Assembly (NCBI GenBank): GCA_002368175.1
Contig: AP018172.1
Span: 6,947,001-7,011,000, forward strand
Length of the DNA stretch: 64,000 bases
Direction: 5' to 3'
Origin: Calothrix sp. NIES-2098
GTDB lineage: Bacteria > Cyanobacteriota > Cyanobacteriia > Cyanobacteriales > Nostocaceae
Position numbers and translations under genes: made by a program. The notes beneath the pieces are model-generated. The model saw only the letters and a list, made by a program, of their open reading frames with translations. It was not told the origin of the DNA and made no database searches. Shown piece after piece: positions 1 through 8,348 of the stretch. The stretch's first letter is position 1. Each line of letters begins with the position of its first letter.

Positions 1-91
1 GTTCATAGCTTATTAGGCAATCATTTCTAATTGAGAAATAAATCTGTTTACTTTTTGCTGACAGTTACTTTACATATTAAAGGTTCAATAT

Positions 92-646
92 ATGCACTTG
101 AGTTCTCACAACTTGACCTCTAGCGAAAACCTGCTTGAGGATCTGAGCGATGAAGAATTAGCCGCTTGTGTTGGTGGTTGCGATATTCAGCTAACTGTTA
201 GCGAACAAGAGGTTGCAGAAGTCCCGCTAGTTGAATTGCCATTTTTGGGCGATGTATCTGCCCATGTCATTACTGATATCACTGCTATAGGAATCAGGTA
301 CGATCCTAATGGCTCAGGTCGCTTTAGAAGCGATCGCAATGTTAAAGAAGAAGTCGCCGAGGTCGATGTCCACGCCATTCTTAAGGGAATTGCGAATTTA
401 CCGATCGCTACCTGGAAGTATAAAAACCAGGATGAAACAATTCGTCATATTGGCCCAATGGCACAAGACTTTGCCGCAACTTTTAACGTTGGTGAAAGCG
501 ATCGCTTTATCGAAGTTGTAGATGCTAATGGTATAGCTTTAGCCGCAATTCAAGCACTTTATCAAAAGTTGCAAGCACAAGATACCCAAATCAATGAACT
601 GCAAACACAGTTAATTCAGCTAAAACAACAATTAATTGAGAAATAA
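92..646 (+). CDS. Double-glycine leader + S74 chaperone-domain precursor-like protein (copy 1)
   Basis: The 184-residue product has three parts. Residues 1-29 resemble a RiPP/bacteriocin leader: an acidic LEDLSDEEL helix ending in CVGG, with C26, G28-G29 and C30. Residues 30-79 are a unique 'core' with no family I recognise. Residues 80-160 are a peptidase S74 (intramolecular chaperone of endosialidase) domain, with the S80-D81 cleavage motif followed by RNVK, and HIGPMAQD; a coiled-coil-like tail ends the protein. S74 domains normally trimerise phage tail spikes and cut themselves off before the Ser-Asp. Here the domain follows a secretion/modification leader rather than a tail fibre. A second copy and a YcaO enzyme follow on the same strand, which suggests a modified, exported product. 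An AAAGG sits shortly before the ATG. The domain calls are firm; the role is inferred. Confidence 0.8.
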   Translation: MHLSSHNLTSSENLLEDLSDEELAACVGGCDIQLTVSEQEVAEVPLVELPFLGDVSAHVITDITAIGIRYDPNGSGRFRSDRNVKEEVAEVDVHAILKGIANLPIATWKYKNQDETIRHIGPMAQDFAATFNVGESDRFIEVVDANGIALAAIQALYQKLQAQDTQINELQTQLIQLKQQLIEK

Positions 647-843
647 ACTCAAGTTTTAGTTCTCATCCCAGTATCTATCTGATTTTCGATAAAAACTAAA
701 TTTGAATTCTCAGTTAATCACCATCGCTCAATTTTAAGTCTGTGCCAATTTTTGACAGTTAGATAGAAAAGTACTTTTATCCAAAAAAATAAATTGGCGC
801 AGTTATTTTACAAATCAATTTAATTAAATTCTGAGAAAACTCT

Positions 844-1371
844 ATGAAAGATAACGATCAAAAACCTACGATCGCGAACAGCCTAATTGAAGAATTATCT
901 GATGATGAGTTAGCAAGTTGTGTAGGAGGCTGCGGCTATATCAATCCAGGAGAACAGGAAATTTACGGTAACAAGGGAACGCTAAAGGCTCCTGGACTAC
1001 AAGAAAACAAAAATCTGTACTATGACCCTAACGGCTCAATTCGCTTTTGGAGCGATCGCAATGTTAAAGAGGAAGTCGCTGAGGTCGATGTCCACGCCAT
1101 TCTTAAGGGAATTGCGAATTTACCGATCGCTACCTGGAAGTATAAAAACCAGGATGAAACAATTCGTCATATTGGCCCAATGGCACAAGACTTTGCTGCA
1201 ACTTTTAACGTTGGTGAGAGCGATCGCTTTATCGAAGTTGTAGATGCTAATGGTGTAGCTTTAGCCGCAATTCAAGCACTTTATCAAAAGTTGCAAGCAC
1301 AAGATACCCAAATCAATAATCTGAATCACCAAATTAGTGAGATAAAACAACTTCTGCTCAATACTCAATAA
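844..1371 (+). CDS. Double-glycine leader + S74 chaperone-domain precursor-like protein (copy 2)
   Basis: This 175-residue paralogue has the same layout as the gene upstream. The leader (EELSDDELASCVGG) again has C26, GG at 28-29 and C30. A shorter variable part spans residues 30-69, and the S74 domain starts at S70-D71. From YDPNGS onward the two proteins are almost identical, with only a handful of silent or conservative changes in about 270 bp, while leader and variable part differ strongly. That pattern points to recent duplication or gene conversion of the S74 half. The variable part has few Ser/Thr/Cys (C30, T46, S65), so any azoline formation would be sparse. The YcaO gene begins 54 bp downstream, which suggests co-transcription. 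It would otherwise be named 'tail fiber domain protein', but no phage genes are nearby. Confidence 0.8.
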   Translation: MKDNDQKPTIANSLIEELSDDELASCVGGCGYINPGEQEIYGNKGTLKAPGLQENKNLYYDPNGSIRFWSDRNVKEEVAEVDVHAILKGIANLPIATWKYKNQDETIRHIGPMAQDFAATFNVGESDRFIEVVDANGVALAAIQALYQKLQAQDTQINNLNHQISEIKQLLLNTQ

Positions 1372-1425
1372 ATAGTATTCGTTGCAGCAGAGTATTCACT
1401 GCATCTATATTTAACTACCAAAATT

Positions 1426-3651
1426 ATGCTCGTTCAGCCGAAGTTTAAAGAGCACTTTCATGTTGAAGTATTGCCTCCAAGAACAGTATTCCTATTGAGT
1501 GAAAAGGGGCATTTTGTCTTGCGTGGGCGTCTATACTGCCTACTAGCACCTTTACTCAATGGGCTTTACACTGTAAAGGAAATTACTCAACAACTGCTAG
1601 AAAAAGCTTCGGCTGATGAAACTATCTATGCTTTAGAGCAGTTGGAACGTAAGGGATACATCACCAACGCCGATCGGACTCCATCGGCGGAATCGGCTTT
1701 TTGGGGACTGCTCAATAGAGATGCAAAGCTGGTAAATCAAACTCTTCAAGAAACTAAAGTTGCGATCGCGACTTTTGGTAGCGTTAAATCTGAGCCATTA
1801 ACTGCCATTTTAGAATCCCTCAATATTCCTATTGGTGATTCTGGCAAGTTTGCTGTTGTGCTTACAGATGATTATCTCCAACCTGGTTTGGCAACATTTA
1901 ACCGAGAAGCTTTGCAAGAGAAGCGTTCTTGGCTGCTAGTTAAACCAGTAGGAGGTGCGATCTGGATTGGCCCCATCTTTCGGCCTGGTTCTACAGGCTG
2001 TTGGGAATGTTTAGCACAACGTTTAAGAATGAATCGTGAGGTTGAGTCTTTTTTACAAGAGCAAAAGCAAACTTTAAATCCGTTTCCTGTTTCTCGTGCT
2101 GCTTTAGTTTCAACTACACAAACTGGGTTAAATTTAGCAGCGACGGAAATTGCTAAATGGTTAAGTAACCCAGAACAGCATCCTTTAGAAGGAACTTTAC
2201 TAACTTTTGATTCAATCAATCTCAACCTACAACGCCATACTTTAGTTCGTCGCCCGCAATGTCATTGTTGTGGCGAATGCACCACAAGTCAACAGGAACC
2301 GCAACCACTAGTATTAAATAGCCAGCCAAAGCAATTGAGTAGTGATGGCGGTTTTTGCAGTTACTTACCAGAAAAAACTTTTCAAAATTACGAACATCAT
2401 ATTAGCCCGATTACAGGAGTCATCAAAAGTTTATTTCAACCCTTTGCGCAGAACGAGCTGATTCACGCTTATGTTGTTAATCACAATTTTCCTGGGAAAG
2501 GTAGACAATTAGAGGATTTACACAATAAAAGTTTTGGTAAAGGGAAAACAGCAGCTCAAGCCAAAATGAGCGCCTTAGGAGAAGCAATTGAGCGCTATTC
2601 GGGAGCCTTTACGGGAGAAGAACCAAGGATAAAAGCTAGTTATGCCAATCTCAGAGAATTGGCAATTCATCCCTATGAATTCATGCACTATAGCGCAAAT
2701 CAATACCGCGATCGCCAAACTTGGAATCAGCAACACCAGATAATTCAATGGATACCCGATCCTTTTGATGAAAGCCAAGAAATTGAATGGACTCCCATTT
2801 GGTCGCTTACCCAGCAACAATTCAAGTATCTGCCAACGGCCTATTGTTATTATGGCTATCCTTTGCCTGAAGGTCGCTGCTTTTGTTATGCAGACACCAA
2901 TGGGGCTGCGGCGGGAACTACTAAAGAAGAAGCTATTCTTCAAGGATTTATGGAATTGGTAGAAAGAGATGCAGTAGCAATCTGGTGGTACAACCGCCTA
3001 CATAAACCTGCTGTAGATCTGAACAGCTTTAATGAGCCTTATCTGCATAACTTAAAAACATACTATACATTGATTGGTCGTGATTTTTGGATATTAGACC
3101 TCACTAGCGATTTAAATATTCCCACCTTTGCCGCAATTTCCCGTCGTTTAAATCAACAGCCAGAAGATATTCTCTTTGGGTTTGGCACTCATTTCAATCC
3201 CAAAGTTGCGATATCGCGTGCTGTTACAGAAATGAATCAGATGATATTTCTTTCTAATGGCGGAAATCCGGATTCACCAGCTAAATTTACTCGTCCAGAT
3301 ATGCAAAAATGGTGCAAAACTGCGACATTAGCCAACCAAGCTTATCTCGCTCCTGATGCCAATATTGTTCCTAAAGTTTTGGCAGACTCTCCCGATCGCC
3401 ACAGTCATGACTTGCGAGATGATATTCTAGCTTGTGTTGATTTAGCTGCTAACAATGGACTAGAAATGTTTGTTCTCGATCAAACTCGTCCAGATATTGG
3501 TATGCCTGTTGTTAAAGTTGTGGTTCCAGGTCTGCGCCACTTTTGGGCGCAGTTTGCTCCAGGTCGGCTTTATGATGTTCCTGTCAAAATGGGTTGGTTG
3601 AAAGCAGCATTAACAGAAGAGCAGCTGAATCCGCTGCCAATGTTTCTCTAG
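1426..3651 (+). CDS. TOMM-type YcaO cyclodehydratase (fused E1-like/leader-binding and YcaO domains)
   Basis: The 741-residue protein is built like fused azoline-forming cyclodehydratases (PatD/TruD type). Residues 1-90 look like a winged-helix precursor-recognition domain. Residues about 90-290 are a degenerate E1/ThiF-like region with zinc-type Cys pairs C192/C195 and C279/C282. The YcaO domain fills the rest. ATP-binding motifs are visible: SALGEAIER around 382-390 and MELVERD around 509-515. The C-terminus, NPLPMFL, is a weakened form of the proline-rich tail common to azoline synthases. Known family members use ATP to turn Cys/Ser/Thr of a leader-bearing peptide into thiazoline/oxazoline. 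The two S74 precursor-like genes immediately upstream are the obvious candidate substrates. No flavin dehydrogenase, protease or transporter is seen in the window, so the operon may continue upstream of the left edge. Confidence 0.88.
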   Translation: MLVQPKFKEHFHVEVLPPRTVFLLSEKGHFVLRGRLYCLLAPLLNGLYTVKEITQQLLEKASADETIYALEQLERKGYITNADRTPSAESAFWGLLNRDAKLVNQTLQETKVAIATFGSVKSEPLTAILESLNIPIGDSGKFAVVLTDDYLQPGLATFNREALQEKRSWLLVKPVGGAIWIGPIFRPGSTGCWECLAQRLRMNREVESFLQEQKQTLNPFPVSRAALVSTTQTGLNLAATEIAKWLSNPEQHPLEGTLLTFDSINLNLQRHTLVRRPQCHCCGECTTSQQEPQPLVLNSQPKQLSSDGGFCSYLPEKTFQNYEHHISPITGVIKSLFQPFAQNELIHAYVVNHNFPGKGRQLEDLHNKSFGKGKTAAQAKMSALGEAIERYSGAFTGEEPRIKASYANLRELAIHPYEFMHYSANQYRDRQTWNQQHQIIQWIPDPFDESQEIEWTPIWSLTQQQFKYLPTAYCYYGYPLPEGRCFCYADTNGAAAGTTKEEAILQGFMELVERDAVAIWWYNRLHKPAVDLNSFNEPYLHNLKTYYTLIGRDFWILDLTSDLNIPTFAAISRRLNQQPEDILFGFGTHFNPKVAISRAVTEMNQMIFLSNGGNPDSPAKFTRPDMQKWCKTATLANQAYLAPDANIVPKVLADSPDRHSHDLRDDILACVDLAANNGLEMFVLDQTRPDIGMPVVKVVVPGLRHFWAQFAPGRLYDVPVKMGWLKAALTEEQLNPLPMFL

Positions 3652-3743
3652 TAATTTACTTTAGGAGTATACTAGCGTAATTCGTTTAGTAAAAATGTAT
3701 TCAAAATATTATGAATATTAGCTGCATAGCATATATTTAAATT

Positions 3744-4685
3744 ATGAAAACTAGAAATACTAGTTATCAAACTGATATATTTAATTTGCATAAATCTAAA
3801 ATTAATACTGAATATACTCCAGATAATCTTATCAAAGTCATCGATTATTTTCCCGATTTAATCTTAATCAGTACTTTAGGTAGTGGCTATTGTGTCGAGA
3901 TTAATCAGACCTTCTTAAAGGTAACTGGATACAGTAGAGAAAATGTGATTGGTTATCCGATTACAGTATTAGATATGGGATTTACCCTAGAAGGGTATTT
4001 ACAAATCCAGAAAAATTTAGAAACTCAAGAACACATTCAAAATTTGGAACTGGAGTTTTGTGTAAAAACGGGAGAAAAACGTACTGGCTTATTATCTGCC
4101 AAGCTTTTACAATGGCAAAGAAAAACTTATTTGCTAAATATTATTCGTGACATCACAGACCGTAAACAAGTGGAAGAGGAATTACGCCGGATTGCAATGC
4201 ACGATCCTCTCACAGGTTTACCAAATAGAGCTTACTTTATGCAGCAGTTGAATTATGTGCTGGAATGTAAGCAGTATTATGTCAATTATTTTTCTTCAAT
4301 TCTATTTCTAGATTTAGATGGATTTAAGGCAATAAATGACAATTTTGGGCATGAGGCTGGAGATAAATTTTTAATTGAAGTTAGCCAAAGGCTTAAATAT
4401 ATCCTACGCTGGGGAGATTTTATTGCACGGCTGGGTGGAGACGAATTTGTAATTTTATTAGACGATATCAAAGATTTTCGTTGTGCGGCTCGTATAGCCA
4501 ATCAAGTTATTGCTGCACTTAAACAACCTTTTGTCTTAAACGGTCAGCACATCTCTTGTTCGGTGAGCATTGGCATATCAATAATCGCAGCAGATGATAA
4601 ATCACCCGAAGAAGTTTTACGCAAAGCAGATACTGCAATGTATCAGGCAAAGGCGTTTGGTAAGAGCCGTTATCATATAAGTTAA
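3744..4685 (+). CDS. PAS-GGDEF diguanylate cyclase
   Basis: The 313-residue protein has an N-terminal PAS domain (about 30-140, ending in the IIRDITDRKQ linker typical of PAS-PAC) and a C-terminal GGDEF domain (about 150-313). The active-site motif GGDEF is intact at 231-235. An allosteric I-site RWGD lies at 222-225, exactly five residues before it, so product inhibition by c-di-GMP is expected. No transmembrane segment is seen, so it is probably cytosolic and senses a small ligand or redox state through the PAS domain. It stands alone on the plus strand 92 bp after the YcaO gene; no shared function is evident. An IS graveyard lies just downstream. Confidence 0.9.
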   Translation: MKTRNTSYQTDIFNLHKSKINTEYTPDNLIKVIDYFPDLILISTLGSGYCVEINQTFLKVTGYSRENVIGYPITVLDMGFTLEGYLQIQKNLETQEHIQNLELEFCVKTGEKRTGLLSAKLLQWQRKTYLLNIIRDITDRKQVEEELRRIAMHDPLTGLPNRAYFMQQLNYVLECKQYYVNYFSSILFLDLDGFKAINDNFGHEAGDKFLIEVSQRLKYILRWGDFIARLGGDEFVILLDDIKDFRCAARIANQVIAALKQPFVLNGQHISCSVSIGISIIAADDKSPEEVLRKADTAMYQAKAFGKSRYHIS

Positions 4686-4722
4686 TTCAGAGCTAATACC
4701 TATAAAAAAATTCCCCCTCTAT

Positions 4723-5047
4723 TCAGCTTCTACGGTGTACACACAAGTAGACCCAACTTAATCCCAAGGGAAATCCATTGTCTGCATCCAATACTAAAGT
4801 TGGATGGATGTCAAATCCTACATCTGTGTTGTTCCCTACTACTCCTAGACCCTCCGCTTTCAATCTGCCTATATGCGCCTGCAAGTTAATTTCACTACTA
4901 TCACTGATGGCTAATATATGCTTGCCTTCTACTTGTGTTACACAGTGGTCTGATAGGCTATGCACTAATTCCCCGATTCTCACATTTTCATTTTCCAAAA
5001 AGCGGTAGTACGCCACTTGTTCGGCTCTATTTCTACTTAGAAGCCGA
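4723..5047 (-). pseudogene. IS4-family transposase fragment
   Basis: The minus-strand frame reads SRNRAEQVAYYRFLENENV, then an ISDSSEINL block that matches the first catalytic Asp region of IS4/Tn5-like transposases, and ends after LGLSWV at a stop. Only about 100 residues of the N-terminal half remain; the second Asp and the Glu of the DDE triad are missing. The frame can be read upstream of the apparent GTG start to about 5047, where it meets an IS630 fragment on the opposite strand. It is a decayed remnant, not an active element. No terminal repeats were identified. Confidence 0.75.
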
Positions 5048-5674
5048 ATGCTGATTCATTTACTCTGGGGAGACATAATAGGATATATCTGGGGGACTCG
5101 GAGTGAGCGCATTTCAATTCTAGTGGTCAATGCTCGTGATAAACAAACATACTTTGGTGCATTAGACTATAAAACAAAGGAATTTCTCACCTATTCTGCT
5201 AAGAAAGGTAACTCAGAAAACACAATTAATTTTTTAGAATATCTCCGCTCACAACGTCCAGATGTAAAACTTTTAATCATTTGGGCTGGTGCTAGTTATC
5301 ATCGCTCTCAACAAATCAAAGAGTATTTAGATTCTTTGAATGCGGATTTAGAAAAAGAACAATGGTTGATAACTTGTGAAAGATCTGCCCCAAATGCACC
5401 TGAACAGAACCCTGTAGAAGATATTTGGTTGCAAGGCAAAAGACTGATTCGAGAGTTTCATTTTTTCTGTCATTCCTTCGCTGTTGCCAAGGCTTTATTT
5501 GAGTTGTCGCTTAATTGTCAAATTTTTGACTTTCCTAAGCTCCATGAATATGTGTTTTCTCATGAATCAGTTAGGATTGCTATAGGAGTAATCAAAAAAT
5601 TATTGGCAATTATTTCCATCTTACTTAAGGAGGAGATTAAGATTAAATTGGTTTGTAGTCATGAATACAACTAA
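5048..5674 (+). pseudogene. IS630-family transposase, 3' fragment
   Basis: The 208-residue frame matches the C-terminal half of an IS630-type DDE transposase. It contains LLWGDIIGYIWG near the start, a WAGASYHRSQ strand near residue 78 where the second acidic residue would be expected, and the PNAPEQNPVEDIWLQGKR block with the final acidic residue. The N-terminal helix-turn-helix half is absent and the frame abuts an IS4 fragment on the other strand. The canonical DNAxxH motif has become WAGASYH, so the catalytic Asp seems lost. The element is probably dead. Confidence 0.7.
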
Positions 5675-5846
5675 TTTTTTGCACTTGCTAAGAAAATATT
5701 TGTTCAAACAAAGAAGGTATTACCATAGAGTTGGTAATCCAACTGTTACGAATATTTAAATACAAATACAATATTAAATTGAGCAGAGATTCTATAAATA
5801 CAAAACCAAACTCTAGATGTTAATATTCTGTCTTGAGTTGCCAAAA

Positions 5847-6065
5847 TTATGGATTGATAATTCCGTAGTAAATGGCAGCAACAAATAAGAAAATTGCCAA
5901 TATTAATAAGGGAAAGCCGAAACTAAATTGGCGATCGGGTAAATCTTTACTATTAATGACATTATCCTTTTGAACCTGAGTCATAGGCTCAGATTTACTA
6001 GGATTTTCAGTATTCATATGGTCAGGTTTATTCTCTGTTTTTGCTGGATTATCTTGGGATTTCAT
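5847..6065 (-). CDS. Small single-pass membrane protein, unknown function
   Basis: The 72-residue product has a hydrophilic, Asn/Lys/Pro-rich N-terminal 45 residues and one strong hydrophobic segment (about 48-69, FPLLILAIFLFVAAIYYGI) ending just before the C-terminus. This suggests a tail-anchored or single-pass protein. I do not recognise a family. It is isolated between IS fragments and the phosphatase gene on the other strand. The membrane-like composition makes it more plausible than a chance ORF, but support is modest. Confidence 0.5.
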   Translation of the reverse strand: MKSQDNPAKTENKPDHMNTENPSKSEPMTQVQKDNVINSKDLPDRQFSFGFPLLILAIFLFVAAIYYGIINP

Positions 6066-6382
6066 AAATTTTTACCATGAATTTTTGAGTAAATCTGCTG
6101 TCATAGTTCCAAATATTTTCCTATAAAGACATCGTTCTTTAGGACTAACTTTATTTGAGATTTTTTTATATAAAAAGGATGAGATAATGTTAAGCTACTG
6201 TGTAATTTTGAACATCATTTTTTTAGCTCACTTGGCTTGCTGGAAAAGATTTCAAATCTTAGGCAAGCTTTATTTCACAGTTGCTTTGACGATCAACTTG
6301 AGACTGAATACGAAATTTGCAAGCTGTCAAACAATATCGATTACAATTACTTAGCAAATTTGAACATTTTGGTAGATTGCTG

Positions 6383-8149
6383 ATGGTTAAAGGCTTAAGC
6401 CACCATGATAGTAAAAAAATACTACTCTTAATCCTTGCGTTTCTGCTGACTATATGGCTTACGCTGGTAAGCGTGCGTTCATTTGGTCAAACAATTATGA
6501 CTTCAGCACCACAATTACTGACCGATCCATTTTTACAACTGCCAACGGAAACCTCAGTGCGAGTAGTTTGGTTTACAGAATTTGCAGGTACTAAACATAT
6601 AGTTAATTATGGGGAAAATCTAACTCAAACTGCTTGGGCAAGTACAATTAAACTCAGCCGCACACGAGAAGATGAGCAATCGCGTGTTGGAAAGCAAATT
6701 GAAAATGGCCAAGTTTATCAACAAAGAGTTTGGCGTGACATTTGGCGACATGAAGCTGAGGTAACTGGGTTAACTCCTAGCGTGCGGGTGAATTATCGTG
6801 TGACAAGTGTGCGAGAAGATGGGGAAAGTGTCAGCAGTGAAGTTTTTACCCTCGCACCCAACCCCAAACCGGGGACTCCATTGAAAATTTTACTCACCTC
6901 AGACCATCAACTAAAACCCATGACAGCAGCAAATCTGCAAAAAGTGGTAGAGACAGTGGGACGAGTTGATGCAGTATGGTTTGCTGGCGATTTAGTTAAT
7001 GTGAGCGATCGCGCCTCAGAATGGTTTGATGATAATCGCGGTGGTGCGTTTTTTCCCGGTTTGCAAGGTCGCGCTAACTATGAAATGAACCACAACGGTG
7101 TTAAAACTTCCTATACTGGCGGACAAATTATTCAACATGCACCATTGTTTTCCTGTATTGGCAATCATGAGGTGATGGGAAGGTTCGCTAGAACTGCAAG
7201 CTTAGATGATGAATTTAATGATACGATTCCCCGTGCCGTTGCCCAAAGAATGTATAGCGGTAAATCTCTAAAGGATAATTCTTTTAATACTGATACTTAT
7301 GAGGAAATTTTTACTTTACCAAAAAGTAAAGAAGGTGGAAAGCGATATTATGCTGTCACCTTTGGCGATCTACGTTTGGTAGTGTTGTACATTACAAATA
7401 TGTGGCGAACTCCTAAATTAGATGCGCCATATAAAGGCAGATATCAGGAAGTAGCACAAGATTTAGATAATCCAGAAAATTGGGGTTATGGACAGTTAAT
7501 TTATGAACCAATTGCTAAAGGTAGTCAGCAGTACAATTGGCTAGAAAAAGAACTTAATAGTGATGAGTTTAAACAAGCAAAATACAAAGTTGTGATGTTT
7601 CACCATCCGCCTCATACTTTAGGTGATAATATCGTCCCAGCTTACACAGATCCAGTACAGATAATTGAACGAGATGATATTGGTAACATCAAAGCAGTGC
7701 GTTACGAATATCCTAAAAATGCTGATTATATTATCCGTGATGTCATACCCTTATTAGAGAAGGCTAAAGTGCAATTCGTTTTATACGGTCATTCTCACTT
7801 GTGGAATCGCTTCGTTAATTCTCGTGGAATGCACTTTTTAGAAACATCCAATGTTGGGAATTCTTATGGTGCAGCTTGGGGCGATAAAAAGCGAGAAGTG
7901 CCTATTGGATATCAAGAAGAATATGTTGTATTGGGCGATCCAAATGGTTTAGAACCTGTGATGCCATCAATTGCACCCTTGTTAGGGGAAGATGGTCAAC
8001 AAATACCATATATTGCCAGTAACGATATTACAGTTTTTAGTATTTTTGATACGAGAACAGGTACAGTCAGTAGCTACCGTTTTGATACTCGCAAGCCGGA
8101 TTCTGAGGTAATTAAGTTTGATGAATTTCAGTTGACATCACAACAGTAA
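6383..8149 (+). CDS. Purple acid phosphatase-like metallophosphoesterase, membrane-anchored or secreted
   Basis: I chose the ATG at 6383 (588 residues), because a signal-anchor (KKILLLILAFLLTIWLTLV) follows within about 12 residues; a TTG at 6317 would add 22 residues. After the signal comes a fibronectin-III-like domain typical of purple acid phosphatases, then a calcineurin-like domain. Metal-binding motifs are in order: TSDH, WFAGDLVN, IGNHE, FHHPPH and YGHSHLWNR. The protein should act outside the cytoplasmic membrane on phosphoesters, possibly for phosphate scavenging. No Pho box was identified with confidence in the 317 bp upstream (6066-6382), which also holds nothing else recognisable. 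Confidence 0.85.
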   Translation: MVKGLSHHDSKKILLLILAFLLTIWLTLVSVRSFGQTIMTSAPQLLTDPFLQLPTETSVRVVWFTEFAGTKHIVNYGENLTQTAWASTIKLSRTREDEQSRVGKQIENGQVYQQRVWRDIWRHEAEVTGLTPSVRVNYRVTSVREDGESVSSEVFTLAPNPKPGTPLKILLTSDHQLKPMTAANLQKVVETVGRVDAVWFAGDLVNVSDRASEWFDDNRGGAFFPGLQGRANYEMNHNGVKTSYTGGQIIQHAPLFSCIGNHEVMGRFARTASLDDEFNDTIPRAVAQRMYSGKSLKDNSFNTDTYEEIFTLPKSKEGGKRYYAVTFGDLRLVVLYITNMWRTPKLDAPYKGRYQEVAQDLDNPENWGYGQLIYEPIAKGSQQYNWLEKELNSDEFKQAKYKVVMFHHPPHTLGDNIVPAYTDPVQIIERDDIGNIKAVRYEYPKNADYIIRDVIPLLEKAKVQFVLYGHSHLWNRFVNSRGMHFLETSNVGNSYGAAWGDKKREVPIGYQEEYVVLGDPNGLEPVMPSIAPLLGEDGQQIPYIASNDITVFSIFDTRTGTVSSYRFDTRKPDSEVIKFDEFQLTSQQ

Positions 8150-8348
8150 GTACTGAAGTGCTGACAGTCTTTGGTTAGCGATCGCCCTTAGCGTTGGCGA
8201 GTACCCTGAGGATTTTTACTGCTTTAACTCCTTCTAGGTCGTATAATCACTACCAAAATAAAACAGTACGGACGTTCTACTATAAGCGCGGTAAAGATAG
8301 TATTATTAAGGACTGTTTCATGCCGCTTCTCACAATCAGCTTGCCGAT

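Noticed and set aside
309..521. Second-frame ORF within the first precursor gene, with a near-copy at 1022-1243
   Set aside because: It overlaps the conserved S74 sequence in another frame; its conservation follows from the near-identical DNA, not from selection on this frame.
92..1371. Prophage tail-fibre genes
   Set aside because: The S74 domains would suggest tail spikes, but the proteins are under 200 residues, have secretion-type leaders, and no other phage gene is present.
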